NCBI GenBank assembly: GCA_046724395.1
Contig: JBKOWM010000057.1
Coordinates: forward strand, 1 to 47,726
Direction of reading: 5' to 3'
Length of the DNA stretch: 47,726 bases
Source of the DNA: DATAEU01 sp046724395
Lineage (GTDB): Bacteria; Actinomycetota; UBA4738; HRBIN12
Shown here: positions 14,977 through 23,828 of the stretch, piece after piece
Layout of the letters: each line of letters starts with the position of its first letter
Numbering within the stretch: the first letter of the stretch is position 1
The notes under the pieces: model-generated
Database searches by the model: none
The model's input: only the letters and a program-made list of their open reading frames with translations
Told to the model about the DNA's origin: nothing
Made by a program: the position numbers and the translations under genes

Positions 14977-15177
14977 GTGAGCGGTGGTGCGGCCGTCGAC
15001 GGTGCGAGGCTCGAGCTCATCGCTCGACAGAAGGCGGTGTTTCTCGAGCGGAACTCGCGCTCTGCCGTCCTCGAGCCGGGCAGCGACCCGTGGACCATTT
15101 CGGTCGCGCACAGCGAGGCCGACGTCGAGCGGTACGTCGAGAACTTCGAGGCGTTCGCATCGGCGCTGAGTGCGTAG
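14977..15177 (+). CDS. mini-aminotransferase: internally deleted third copy
   Basis: This 66-residue frame has GTG at 14977 and a strong GAGGAGG (14963-14969) seven bases upstream, so it is probably translated. Its C-terminal half, WTISVAHSEADVERYVENF followed by EAFASALSA, aligns with the last 28 residues of both flanking aminotransferases; I count 15 identities to copy 2. Its N-terminal half (ARLELIARQKAVFLERNSRSA) resembles their first helix (LDLELIDRL...). The catalytic core, about 390 residues, is absent. It looks like a third tandem copy with an internal deletion. It could be a decaying gene or a retained small protein that pairs with the full-length enzymes. No PLP site remains. Confidence 0.65.
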   Translation: MSGGAAVDGARLELIARQKAVFLERNSRSAVLEPGSDPWTISVAHSEADVERYVENFEAFASALSA

Positions 15178-15179
15178 CG

Positions 15180-16064
15180 ATGCCCGAGACGCACGTCGAC
15201 GGTCCGGACGGTCGCGTCCTCCAGGTGTGGGTCGAAGGCCCGGACGGAGGCGACGTCGTGATCTCCCACCACGGAACCCCGGCGTCCGGGCTCCCGTATC
15301 CGCCGTCGGCTGCCGAGGCTTCGGCGCGCGGGCTTCGTTGGGTGGGATACTCACGCCCCGGCTACGGCTCGTCGACCCGCCGCGAAGGGCGCTCGGTCGC
15401 CGATTGCGCGGCGGACGTCGCCGCGATCGCGGACGCGCTCGGCGTTGAGCGTTTCTACACGCTGGGTGGGTCTGGCGGCGGGCCGCACACGCTGGCGACG
15501 GGAGCACTCCTGCCCGATCGCGTCATCGCGGTCGCATCGATCGCCGGCGTGGTCCCGTACGGCGCGGAGGGGGTCGACTTCCTCGAGGGGATGGGGCAGG
15601 AGAACATCGTCGAGTTCGGGGCCGCGCTAGGCGGAGCGGACACCCTGCGCGCCTGGATGGAGGAGCACGCCGCCGAGGCCGGCGAGGCGGCCTCGGTCGA
15701 CGACCTTCTGAAGGCCTTCGGCGATCTCGTGTCTCCCGTCGATCGGGAGTCGCTGTCCACCGACCTGGGAGAACATCTTCTGCGGAGCGCGCATATCTCG
15801 ATGTCGAACGGCTACTGGGGGTGGTTCGACGACGACCTGGCGTTCACGTGGGACTGGGGATTCGATCCCGCCGCGATCGAGGTGCCGGTTTCCGTGTGGC
15901 ACGGGCGTCAGGATCGGTTCGTTCCGTACACGCACGGGGAGTGGTTGGCCGCGCGCGTTCCGGATTGCAGCGCGCACCTATACGACGAGCACGGACATCT
16001 GTCCCTTGCGCTCGACTCGATCGGCCCGATCCTCGACGACCTCACCGACCACGGGAAGCGCTAG
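15180..16064 (+). CDS. alpha/beta-hydrolase
   Basis: This is a 294-residue alpha/beta-hydrolase fold protein. The oxyanion segment is SHHGTPASGLPY (about residues 28-39), and the nucleophile elbow is GGSGGGPH (about 97-104) with the catalytic Ser. A late-strand VWHGRQDRFVPYTHG carries the acidic residue, and YDEHGHLSLA carries the catalytic His. The substrate is unknown. ATG 15180 sits two bases after the mini-aminotransferase stop, so the genes are in one operon and probably translationally coupled. It lies between two homologous aminotransferases, which points to hydrolysis of an ester, amide or lactone in the same pathway. Confidence 0.85.
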   Translation: MPETHVDGPDGRVLQVWVEGPDGGDVVISHHGTPASGLPYPPSAAEASARGLRWVGYSRPGYGSSTRREGRSVADCAADVAAIADALGVERFYTLGGSGGGPHTLATGALLPDRVIAVASIAGVVPYGAEGVDFLEGMGQENIVEFGAALGGADTLRAWMEEHAAEAGEAASVDDLLKAFGDLVSPVDRESLSTDLGEHLLRSAHISMSNGYWGWFDDDLAFTWDWGFDPAAIEVPVSVWHGRQDRFVPYTHGEWLAARVPDCSAHLYDEHGHLSLALDSIGPILDDLTDHGKR

Positions 16065-16072
16065 GACGAAGC

Positions 16073-17503
16073 ATGAGCGTAGGCGACGTCGGGGCCTCGG
16101 GGAGTCGGGGAGCGAGTGATAACGCGCGAGCGGAAGGCGTGGGCCAGCTGGACATCGACCTCGGACTCGTCGACGAGCTGACGAAGCGTGAGACGGCGGC
16201 GCTCGACGGCAAGCACGTGCGCTCCCTTGCATACCGGGAGCAGGCGCGTCGACGGCTTCCGGGGGGCGTCTCGTCGTCGTGGCAGTCGTGGCCGCCGCAC
16301 CCGATCTACGTCGATCGCGGCGAGGGGTCCCACGTCTGGGACATCGACGGCAACGAGTACGTAGACCTCCACAACGGCTACGGAGCGATGGTCATGGGCC
16401 ACGCCCACGCCAAGATCGTCGAGGCGGTCCGCAAGCGAGTGGCGCTCGGAACGCACTTCGCCCAGCCGACCGAGGAGGCTCTTCCGGTCGCCGAGAACCT
16501 GGCCGAGCGCTACCGACTCCCGTACTGGCGGTTTGGAAACTCAGGGACCGAGTCGACCCTCGACGCGTGCCGGATGATGCGGGCACTGACGGGACGGAAG
16601 AAGCTCATCAAGATCGAGGGGAGCTACCACGGCCACCACGACTCCCTGATGGTGAGCGTGTTCCCCGGGCGGGGGGTCGCCGGTCCGCGCGAACGGCCGG
16701 CCTCGGTCCCGCAGACGCTCGGGATGCCCGACGGCATTGTCGAGCAGGTCGTATGCGTGCCGTTCAACAACGCAGCGGCGATGGAGCTCGCGTTCGCCGA
16801 ACACGACGGGCAGATCGCCGGCGTGATGATCGAGCCGGCGATGTCGAACTGCGGCCTCGTCCTGCCGGACCCCGGGTACCTGCAGAGCGTGATCGACGTT
16901 GCGCATCGCAACGGCGCGCTGGCCGCGTTCGACGAGGTCAAGACCGGCTTCACGCTGGCGTGGGGTGGCGCGGTGCAGGCGTTCGGCGCGGTGCCCGACC
17001 TCGTGTGTCTTGCGAAGTCGCTCGGCGCCGGGCTGCCGTGTGGCGCCATCGGCGGCACCGAGGACGCGATGTCGATGATCATCTCGGGCGAGCTCGACCA
17101 GGTCGGCACGTTCAACGGCAACCCGCTCACGATGACGGCGGCGAAGGTGAACCTCGAAGATGTGCTCGTGCCCGAGGCGTACGAGGAGCTCGACCGGATC
17201 AACCGTATCCTCGGCCGCTGCGAGGATGTCATCGGACGTCACGGGCTGCCGGCCTCGATGAAACTCCTCGGCGCCAAGGGGTCCATCGACTGGTCGCCTC
17301 GGCCCATCCACGAGTACCGCGACCTGTGGGCGATCGACGATCGCGTGCCGCAGCTCGCTTGGCTGTGGCAGCTCAATCGGGGTGTGTTCAAGTCGCCCGG
17401 CTCCAAATGGGAGAGCTGGACGACATCGATCGTGCACTCCGACGCCGACGCGCAGCGCTACGTCGACAACTTCGAGGAGCTGGCCGGCGCCATCACGTCG
17501 TGA
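16073..17503 (+). CDS. class III aminotransferase, glutamate-1-semialdehyde-aminomutase-like (copy 2)
   Basis: This 476-residue paralogue of the enzyme at 13534 is alignable over its whole length. It keeps WDIDGNEYVDLHNGYGAMVMGH, GNSGTESTLDACRMMRA, YHGHHDS, FDEVKTG, the Schiff-base Lys K315 in LAKSLGAGLPCGA, and GTFNGNPLTMTAA. The N-terminal 25 residues are extra and poorly conserved, so a start later than ATG 16073 is possible. Two closely spaced, diverged copies suggest either two substrates or a hetero-oligomer. It begins eight bases after the hydrolase stop and its own stop overlaps the next gene (GTGA). As for copy 1, a HemL role is less likely than amino-acid catabolism. Confidence 0.88.
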   Translation: MSVGDVGASGSRGASDNARAEGVGQLDIDLGLVDELTKRETAALDGKHVRSLAYREQARRRLPGGVSSSWQSWPPHPIYVDRGEGSHVWDIDGNEYVDLHNGYGAMVMGHAHAKIVEAVRKRVALGTHFAQPTEEALPVAENLAERYRLPYWRFGNSGTESTLDACRMMRALTGRKKLIKIEGSYHGHHDSLMVSVFPGRGVAGPRERPASVPQTLGMPDGIVEQVVCVPFNNAAAMELAFAEHDGQIAGVMIEPAMSNCGLVLPDPGYLQSVIDVAHRNGALAAFDEVKTGFTLAWGGAVQAFGAVPDLVCLAKSLGAGLPCGAIGGTEDAMSMIISGELDQVGTFNGNPLTMTAAKVNLEDVLVPEAYEELDRINRILGRCEDVIGRHGLPASMKLLGAKGSIDWSPRPIHEYRDLWAIDDRVPQLAWLWQLNRGVFKSPGSKWESWTTSIVHSDADAQRYVDNFEELAGAITS

Positions 17504-18678
17504 CGTCGCCCCTTCCACTGTCGAACGAGCGCGCCCGGTCGTTGGCGATCGCCGGACAACTGCTCACACTCCCGCGACCGCGGGCGATTCTCGACGTCGT
17601 TCGCGGTCTGTTCTTCGTGCAGATGGACCCGACGAGCAGTGTGGCGCGGACCGAGCACCTCGTCCTGTGGAGCCGGCTGGGCGAGCGGTACCGCGTCGCC
17701 GATCTGGAGCGCCTCCTGTGGCGGGACAGGACGCTGTTCGAATACAACGCGTACATCCTGCCCGCATCCGACTACGCGCTTCATCGGCCGGCCATGCGCC
17801 GTTGGCCGCGCGGGCAGGGCGGCCGTGAGCGATACGTCGCCGCGTGGCTGACCGCCAACGCGTCGTTCCGCCGCCACGTGCTCCGACGCCTGCGCGAGGA
17901 AGGCCCCCTGCGTACCCGCGACATCGACAATCTCGCCACGCGTGGCTGGCGGACCGGGGGATGGAACGACCAGGGGAACGACACGGCGATGATGCTCGAG
18001 GTTCTCTGGCGCCGCGGCGAGGTGATGATCGTCGGCCGCGACGGCCAGCAACGGCTCTGGGACCTCGCGGAGCGGCGGCTACCCCTGCACGAGGCGCGGC
18101 ACCCCTCGGCGATCGCGCGTGAGTTTCTCGAGCGGCGGTTGCGCGCGGCCGGCGTCGCACAACCGCGAACGTTTGCTCAGCTTGGCTGGGACCGGCCGAC
18201 CGGATGGGAGCGAGCGCTCGCGCGGCTCGAGCGCGACGGAGTCGCGGTTCCCGTCCGGATCGAGGGTCTGCACGGAACGTGGTACGCGCACGGCGAGCTG
18301 CTCGAGAAACGCTTCCGCGGACGCGCGGCGTTGCTGTCGCCGTTCGACCAGCTGATCCACGACCGCTCGCGGACGGAGGGGCTCTTCGGGTTTCGCTATC
18401 GGCTGGAGATCTACGTCCCGAGGGCCGAGCGCGAGTACGGCTACTTCGTCCTGCCGATCCTGTTCGAGGATCGGCTCGTCGGCCGGCTCGACCCGGTGTT
18501 CGACCGCCGGGCAAGGATTCTGCGTGTCCGTCGAGTGTGGGCGGAACCGGCCGCGCCGACGGGGGCGGGGGACGCGATCGCAGCCGAGCTCACCTCGCTG
18601 GCAGGATGGCTCGGCGCGGACCGGCTCGAGATCGGACCGGGACCGGCGATATGGCGCTCGGCGCTCCGGGGTCTCTGA
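17500..18678 (+). CDS. AlkZ/YcaQ-like winged-helix DNA glycosylase family protein
   Basis: This 392-residue protein is of the HTH_42/YcaQ (AlkZ) family, whose studied members excise bulky or crosslinked bases from DNA. The start segment ARSLAIAGQLLTLPRPRA leads to LFFVQMDPTSSVART, which holds the QxD catalytic motif (about residues 45-47). Further family blocks are LWRDRTLFEYNAYILPASDY, the winged-helix part REFLERRLRAAGV, and the end block RAALLSPFDQLIHDRSR...FGFRYRLEIYVP. GTG 17500 overlaps the aminotransferase stop as GTGA, so the two are co-translated. A DNA-repair-like protein tied so closely to amino-acid metabolism is unusual. It may simply be operon assembly. Confidence 0.87.
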   Translation: MTSPLPLSNERARSLAIAGQLLTLPRPRAILDVVRGLFFVQMDPTSSVARTEHLVLWSRLGERYRVADLERLLWRDRTLFEYNAYILPASDYALHRPAMRRWPRGQGGRERYVAAWLTANASFRRHVLRRLREEGPLRTRDIDNLATRGWRTGGWNDQGNDTAMMLEVLWRRGEVMIVGRDGQQRLWDLAERRLPLHEARHPSAIAREFLERRLRAAGVAQPRTFAQLGWDRPTGWERALARLERDGVAVPVRIEGLHGTWYAHGELLEKRFRGRAALLSPFDQLIHDRSRTEGLFGFRYRLEIYVPRAEREYGYFVLPILFEDRLVGRLDPVFDRRARILRVRRVWAEPAAPTGAGDAIAAELTSLAGWLGADRLEIGPGPAIWRSALRGL

Positions 18679-18709
18679 CGACTCTTCCTGCGCCGCTCGA
18701 CCCGCCCGC

Positions 18710-18740
18710 TTGACAGTCATCGATGCATTGCGATATATCG
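18710..18740 (+). promoter_or_regulatory. promoter with palindromic operator before the PadR gene
   Basis: TTGACA (18710-18715) is a consensus -35 box. TATATC (18734-18739, spacer 18) is the best -10. The -10 lies inside the perfect palindrome CGATATATCG (18731-18740). PadR regulators commonly repress their own genes from such AT-centred dyads, so this is probably an autoregulatory operator. The ribosome site AAAGGAGG at 18762-18769 follows. Confidence 0.7.
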
Positions 18741-18773
18741 TGATGCGTCTACGACAGAACGAAAGGAGGCGGC

Positions 18774-19331
18774 ATGTGGGAGGACCACGAACACCACGGA
18801 CACGGTCCCCGGCGCCCCCGCCATCACGGTGAGCACGGCTTCGGTCGCGCGTTCGGCCGGCAATGGCTGGGTGGGGGGTGGGGCGGTCCGCGTCGCGCCC
18901 GTCGGGGGGACGTTCGGATCGCGTTGCTCAGGCTCATCGCGGAGAAGCCGATGCACGGTTACGACCTGATCCGCGACCTCGAGGAGCGGAGCGGGGGAAT
19001 GTGGCGCCCGAGCCCGGGCTCGATCTATCCGACGCTGCAGATGCTCGAGGACGAGGGCCTCGTGAAGAGTGAGGAGCAAGACGGGAAGCGCGTGTACACC
19101 ATCACCGACGCCGGCCGCAAGGAGCTCGACGAGCGAGCGGGCCGCGGTGAGGACGCTCCGTGGGAGTTCGGACCGGCCGCCGAGGGCCTCGGCGCGCTTC
19201 GCGAAGCGGGGTTCCAACTGGCGGCTGCGTCGATGCAGGTCGCGCGGGCGGGCTCGAAGGAGCAGCGGGAGAAGACCGCCGAGATCTTGGTCGAGGCTCG
19301 TCGGAAGGTCTACGCGCTGCTGTCGGAGTAG
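18774..19331 (+). CDS. PadR-family transcriptional regulator
   Basis: This 185-residue regulator has a His/Gly-rich N-terminal tail (WEDHEHHGHGPRRP, residues 2-15). It is followed by the PadR winged helix at about 45-120: VRIALLRLIAEKPMHGYDLI, SPGSIYPTLQMLEDEGLV, VYTITDAGRKEL. A C-terminal helical part for dimerisation comes last. The His-rich tail could bind metal, as in several PadR-type proteins of this length, but this is unproven. The ribosome site AAAGGAGG and a consensus promoter with palindrome precede it. No membrane transporter follows, so the target besides itself is unclear; the methyltransferase gene 132 bases downstream is the obvious candidate. Confidence 0.92.
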   Translation: MWEDHEHHGHGPRRPRHHGEHGFGRAFGRQWLGGGWGGPRRARRGDVRIALLRLIAEKPMHGYDLIRDLEERSGGMWRPSPGSIYPTLQMLEDEGLVKSEEQDGKRVYTITDAGRKELDERAGRGEDAPWEFGPAAEGLGALREAGFQLAAASMQVARAGSKEQREKTAEILVEARRKVYALLSE

Positions 19332-19463
19332 CGCGCGACGCGGCGGGCACGGGTCGACGCGGAAGGAGCTGACGCGATCCTGACCGATGGTCACGGCCGC
19401 CCGCCGTCCGGCGCCCGTCGACCCGGCTATCGTCGGCGCACCGGCTCGAAAAGGGGGTGCGCA

Positions 19464-20462
19464 ATGGCACTGGGGATCCTGCAACGGCTCGCCGACGGCC
19501 GCGTTCTTGGCGACGGCGGTTACCTCCTCGAGCTCGAGAAGCGCGGATACGTCCAGGCCGGACCCTTCACGCCCGAGGTAGTGATCGAGCACCCGGATGC
19601 TCTTGAGCAGCTTCACCGCGAGTTCCTGCGCGCCGGCGTCGACGTGCTCCAGACGATGACGTTCTACGCGAGCGACGACAAGCTCGCGACGGTCGGGCTC
19701 GCCGGGAAGGTCGACGAGATCAACCGAAACGCCGTGCAGATCGCGCGCACGATCGCGCGGGAAGGCGACGCGCTCGTGGCGGGCAACCTCTCGCTCACCT
19801 GGGCCTACGAACCCGACGACCCCGCGACGTACGACCGGGTGAGATCCCTTTTCGACCGGCAGCTCGCCGACCAGATCGACGCCGGCCCGCCGGACTTTTG
19901 GATCGGCGAGACGTTCTCGTTTCTGGGTGAGGCGCTCTTGTTCGTCGAGCGGGCGAAGGCGACGGGCCTGCCGGTGATGGTGACGATGTCGTTCGAACAA
20001 TCCGAGCCCCGGTCGTACGAGGGCGACGCCCCGGCCGAGTGCGCCAGGCGACTGGCGGGCGCGGGCGCCGACGTCGTGGGGGTGAACTGCCTCAACGGCC
20101 CGGACCAGCAGCTGCCGATCGCGATCGAGATGCGCCGCTCCGTGGACGGCGTCTTCGTCGCATCTCAGCCGGTCGCCTACGCGACGACGGACGAGGCGCC
20201 CGACTTCACCGCCTGGCCCAACTTTCCGTACGAGCTCGAGCCCCTGCAAGTCTCCCGCAAGGCCATGGCGGCGTTCGCGCGCTCGGCGGACGAGGCCGGG
20301 ATCAACTACATCGGGTCGTGCTGTGGCTCCGTCCATGATCACGTGCGGGCGATGGCCAAGGTCCTCGGCAAGATCCCGACGGCCGAACGCGAGTGGCGCT
20401 CGACGAGCGGCAAGCCGATGTCGGGTTACGAGTACCGGGAGCACTCCGAAACCGAGATGTGA
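19464..20462 (+). CDS. homocysteine S-methyltransferase family protein (BHMT-like)
   Basis: This is a 332-residue TIM-barrel methyltransferase of the homocysteine S-methyltransferase/betaine-homocysteine methyltransferase family. The zinc site is complete: Cys in GVNCLNGP (about residue 211) and the Cys pair in YIGSCCGS (about 290-291). The N-terminal LADGRVLGDGGYLLELEKRG and HREFLRAGVDVLQTMTFYAS are characteristic. It should move a methyl group from a betaine or sulfonium donor to a thiol such as homocysteine. The dimethylglycine-dehydrogenase-like gene just downstream makes a betaine donor attractive, though this is inference. AAGGGGG gives a ribosome site before ATG 19464. Confidence 0.9.
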   Translation: MALGILQRLADGRVLGDGGYLLELEKRGYVQAGPFTPEVVIEHPDALEQLHREFLRAGVDVLQTMTFYASDDKLATVGLAGKVDEINRNAVQIARTIAREGDALVAGNLSLTWAYEPDDPATYDRVRSLFDRQLADQIDAGPPDFWIGETFSFLGEALLFVERAKATGLPVMVTMSFEQSEPRSYEGDAPAECARRLAGAGADVVGVNCLNGPDQQLPIAIEMRRSVDGVFVASQPVAYATTDEAPDFTAWPNFPYELEPLQVSRKAMAAFARSADEAGINYIGSCCGSVHDHVRAMAKVLGKIPTAEREWRSTSGKPMSGYEYREHSETEM

Positions 20463-20536
20463 GTAGCCGCCTCGCGTCCCTTGGTCACCTTCCGCGCGCG
20501 TGAGCGCGGTCCGGTTCGCCGTCTACTTCGTGCTGA

Positions 20537-21148
20537 TCACTCGGCGCGCTGGACGTGAAGCTTCGCAAGCAAATGCAGCTCGAGCTGAAGCGGATACAGC
20601 ACGAGCTGGGCACGACGTTCGTGTACGTGACGCCCGATCAGGAACAGGCGTTATCCATGTCGGACCGCATCGCCGTCATGAACCAGGGGCTCATCGAGCA
20701 GCTCGGCTCGCCGCGGGAGGTCTACGAGCATCCGGAGACATCGTTCGTGGCCGACTTCGTGGGCGTTCTGAACGCGATCGACGTTCGCGTCGACGAGGTC
20801 CGTGACCTCGTCGCAACGATGCGCGTGGCCGACGGTGAGCACGTCGTGCTTCGCGTGCCGACGGGCGCCACGAGTGGTGATCATCTCGCGGCCGCCGTCC
20901 GTCCCGAGCGCGTTCGGATCCGGCCGTCGACGAACGGCGCTCCTCCGGACGGCCAGTCGCGCGTCCGCGGAACCGTGGCGTTGATCGTGTACCTCAGGAC
21001 GCTGACGCAGTTCGACGTCGACACGAGCCTGGGGGCGCGGATGGTCGCCCACAGGCTGTCGGATCAGGCGACGACCGGCGTCCGCGAGGGCGACGCCGTC
21101 GTCCTCACGTCGGAAGGCGACGACGCGATCGTGCTGAGCGGTGGCTGA
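20537..21148 (+). pseudogene. PotA-like ABC transporter ATPase, N-terminally lost
   Basis: From SLGALDVKLRKQMQLELKRI onward this is the second half of a spermidine/putrescine-type ABC ATPase (PotA/FbpC group). It includes the D-loop, the switch segment, NQGLIEQLGSPREVYEHP and a TOBE domain (AAAVRPERVRIRP). The Walker A, Q-loop, signature and Walker B parts are missing: an in-frame stop lies at 20534-20536 and upstream there is only a jumble that may hold more broken pieces. In the switch region the essential His of VTHDQ is Pro (VTPDQEQAL). The remnant cannot hydrolyse ATP. It suggests that a polyamine-like uptake system once accompanied the neighbouring amine-oxidising genes. Confidence 0.8.
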
Positions 21149-21284
21149 ATAGTTGGCCGCCGCCGAGGACTGGCCCTGCCTGCGTCGATGTCCGCCGGTC
21201 ACACGCCCTTGGCGACCCCTGCGATATGCGTCGATACACTCCGGCCGGCGCGGCGCCGTCTCGCGCGGACGCATCGGGGGCAAG

Positions 21285-23744
21285 ATGAAGGATCGCTACC
21301 AGGTCATTGTGATCGGCGGCGGCATCGTCGGCGTCAGCGTCGGCTATCACCTGACGCTCCGCGGCCTGACCGACGTCGCCATCCTGGAGCGTAACGAGCT
21401 GACCGCCGGTTCGACATGGCACGCGGCCGGTGGCTTCCACACCATCAACGCCGACACGCGCGTCGCCGCGCTGATGAAGTACACGATTGACCTGTACCCG
21501 CGGGTCGAACGGGAGAGCGGTCAGGGCGTCGGCCTGCACATGAGCGGCGGCATCGAGCTCGCCGGGACGCCGGAGCGGTGGCGGTGGCTGAAATCGGAGC
21601 TCGCATGGGTCCGCACGCAGGGCGTGGACGCGCGCATCATCACTCCCCAGGAGGCGGCCGAGATGGTGCCGATCCTCGACCCGTCCGGGCTGTACGGCGC
21701 GCTCTGGGATCCCGACGAGGGCAATCTCGACCCCAACGGCGCGACACGCGCGTACGCGATCGCCGCGCGCCAGCGTGGCGCTGACGTGATCGAGCACAAC
21801 CGCGTGCTGGCCCTCCGCCGGACGGTCGCCGGCGAGTGGCGCATCGAGACTGAGCAGGGTGTCATCACGGCCGAGCACGTCGTCAACGCCGGCGGGATGT
21901 GGGCGCGGCGCGTCGGACGGATGGTCGGGATCGACCACCCGATCGCGGTCCTGCTTCATCAGTACCTTGTCACGCAGGAGGTCCCCGAGGTCGCGGCGAT
22001 CGGTGGCGACATGCCCGCTGTCACCGATCTGGAGGGCTTCACGTACCTACAGAAGGAGGGCACCGGCGTCCTTCTCGGCGTCTACGAGACGAACCCGCGT
22101 CACTGGACGATGGAGGGCGCCCCCTGGGAGTACGGCATGACGCTGTTTCCGGAGGAGGTCGACCGGATCTTGCCCGAGCTCACCATTGGGTTCGAGCGGT
22201 TTCCCGTTCTGCGGGACATCGGCATCCGCCGATGGGTGCACGGCGGGATCGCTTTCACGCCGGACGGTAACCCCCTGGTGGGACCGGTCGCGGGCGTCCC
22301 CAACTACTGGTGCGCGTGCGGCTGCATGGCGGGCTTCTCGCAGTGCGGCGGCATCGGGCTGGCGGTCGCGAATTGGATCGCCGACGGCGACCCCGGCGTC
22401 GACGTGTTCGGCATGGACGTGGCGCGCTTCGGTTCGTACGCCAGCAACGACCGCTACCTGCGCGATACCACAAAGCAGTTCTACGCGCGCCGGTTCGTCA
22501 TGGCCTACCCCAACGAGGAGCTGCCGGCCGGGCGGCCGCTGAAGACGACGCCTTGCTACGACGAGTTCCTGTCCTCCGGCGCGCGCTTCACCGTAAACTG
22601 GGGCCTCGAGGTGCCGCTGTATTTCGCGCGCTCGGCGGACTTCGAAGAGGCCGACACGCTCGGCCGGTCGAACGCCGAACCGATCGTCGCCGACGAGGTG
22701 CGCGCCGTCCGAACGGCGGCCGGCGCGTACGAGATCGCCCAATACGCGCGGTACGAGGTCACGGGCTCGGCGGCGAAGGCGTGGCTCGACCGGCTCCTGT
22801 CCTCCCGGATCCCGGAGCCCGGGCGGATTCGCCTCTCGCCGATGTTGAACGAGCGGGGGCGGCTGATGGGTGACCTCAGCGTCTCGGGCCTCGACGACGA
22901 CCGGTTCTGGCTGACCGGCTCTTACTACCTCCAGGACTGGCACATGCGGTGGTTCCTTGCGAACGTCGAACGTTCGGGAATCGCCGTGCGGAACATCACC
23001 GACGACTGGATGGGATTCTCGCTGTCGGGTCCGGCGTCGCGCCGAATTCTCGAGGCCCTCACCGGCGCGAACGTCTCGAGCGACGGCCTTCCGTTCCTCG
23101 GCATCCGCGAGATCGACGTCGGGTCGGCGAGCGCCATCGTCGGGCGCATCTCGCTCACGGGCGAGCTCGGCTACGAGATCGTGGTGCCCCCCACCCTCCA
23201 CCGGACGCTGCTCAACGAGCTCTGCGAGGCGGGAGCCGCACACGGGCTGCGCCTGATCGGCGACCGAGCCGTCGACAGTCTCCGGCTCGAGAAGGCCTAC
23301 GGGATCTGGTCTGCCGAGTTCCGACAGGATCGAACGCCGGGGGAGTCCGGCCTCGACCGGTACGTCGCGTTCGACAAGGGCGAATTCGTCGGGCGCGACG
23401 CAGTCGTGCGCGAGCGCGAGACCGGTCCGGACCGCCGCCTTGTGCTGCTCGACGTCGAGGCCGACGATGCCGACGCGTCGACGGACGAGGGCATATGGCA
23501 GGGCGAGCGCCGCGTCGGGTTCGTCACGTCGGGCGCGTACGGACACACCGTCGGCAAGAGCCTCGCGCTCGCGTATCTCGACCGCCACGTCATCGACGGC
23601 GGGGACGACGTCGCCGTGTACGTCGTCGGAGACGCGCGTGTAGCCCGGATCCTTCCGGAACCGCCGTACGACCCGGCGGGTCGCCGCCTGCGGGACAACA
23701 GCGGGACCCGACCGGAGGCGACGCAGACGCTCGCGTCGTCCTGA
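21285..23744 (+). CDS. FAD-dependent dimethylglycine/sarcosine dehydrogenase-like, FAD + GcvT fusion
   Basis: This 819-residue two-domain enzyme has an N-terminal DAO-type FAD domain (about 1-380): the dinucleotide motif VIVIGGGIVGVSVGYHL, then TAGSTWHAAGG, whose His is the covalent FAD attachment site in dimethylglycine dehydrogenase. A middle FAD-associated part follows. The C-terminal GcvT/aminomethyltransferase domains (about 430-800) contain SPMLNERGRLMGDLSV, GELGYEIVVP and RVGFVTSGAYGHTVGKSLALAY and would accept the one-carbon unit on tetrahydrofolate. Oxidative demethylation of an N-methyl amine is the expected reaction. ATG 21285 follows GGGGG. It lies directly after the PotA relic and 822 bases after the BHMT-like gene. 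Confidence 0.9.
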   Translation: MKDRYQVIVIGGGIVGVSVGYHLTLRGLTDVAILERNELTAGSTWHAAGGFHTINADTRVAALMKYTIDLYPRVERESGQGVGLHMSGGIELAGTPERWRWLKSELAWVRTQGVDARIITPQEAAEMVPILDPSGLYGALWDPDEGNLDPNGATRAYAIAARQRGADVIEHNRVLALRRTVAGEWRIETEQGVITAEHVVNAGGMWARRVGRMVGIDHPIAVLLHQYLVTQEVPEVAAIGGDMPAVTDLEGFTYLQKEGTGVLLGVYETNPRHWTMEGAPWEYGMTLFPEEVDRILPELTIGFERFPVLRDIGIRRWVHGGIAFTPDGNPLVGPVAGVPNYWCACGCMAGFSQCGGIGLAVANWIADGDPGVDVFGMDVARFGSYASNDRYLRDTTKQFYARRFVMAYPNEELPAGRPLKTTPCYDEFLSSGARFTVNWGLEVPLYFARSADFEEADTLGRSNAEPIVADEVRAVRTAAGAYEIAQYARYEVTGSAAKAWLDRLLSSRIPEPGRIRLSPMLNERGRLMGDLSVSGLDDDRFWLTGSYYLQDWHMRWFLANVERSGIAVRNITDDWMGFSLSGPASRRILEALTGANVSSDGLPFLGIREIDVGSASAIVGRISLTGELGYEIVVPPTLHRTLLNELCEAGAAHGLRLIGDRAVDSLRLEKAYGIWSAEFRQDRTPGESGLDRYVAFDKGEFVGRDAVVRERETGPDRRLVLLDVEADDADASTDEGIWQGERRVGFVTSGAYGHTVGKSLALAYLDRHVIDGGDDVAVYVVGDARVARILPEPPYDPAGRRLRDNSGTRPEATQTLASS

Positions 23745-23828
23745 CGCTCCGCGACGACGAGGGCCGCGCCGCGCGCGCGTTCGGATGTCTCGCGCCTCGA
23801 GGGCGCGCGGGTCTACGATTCCTCAGGC

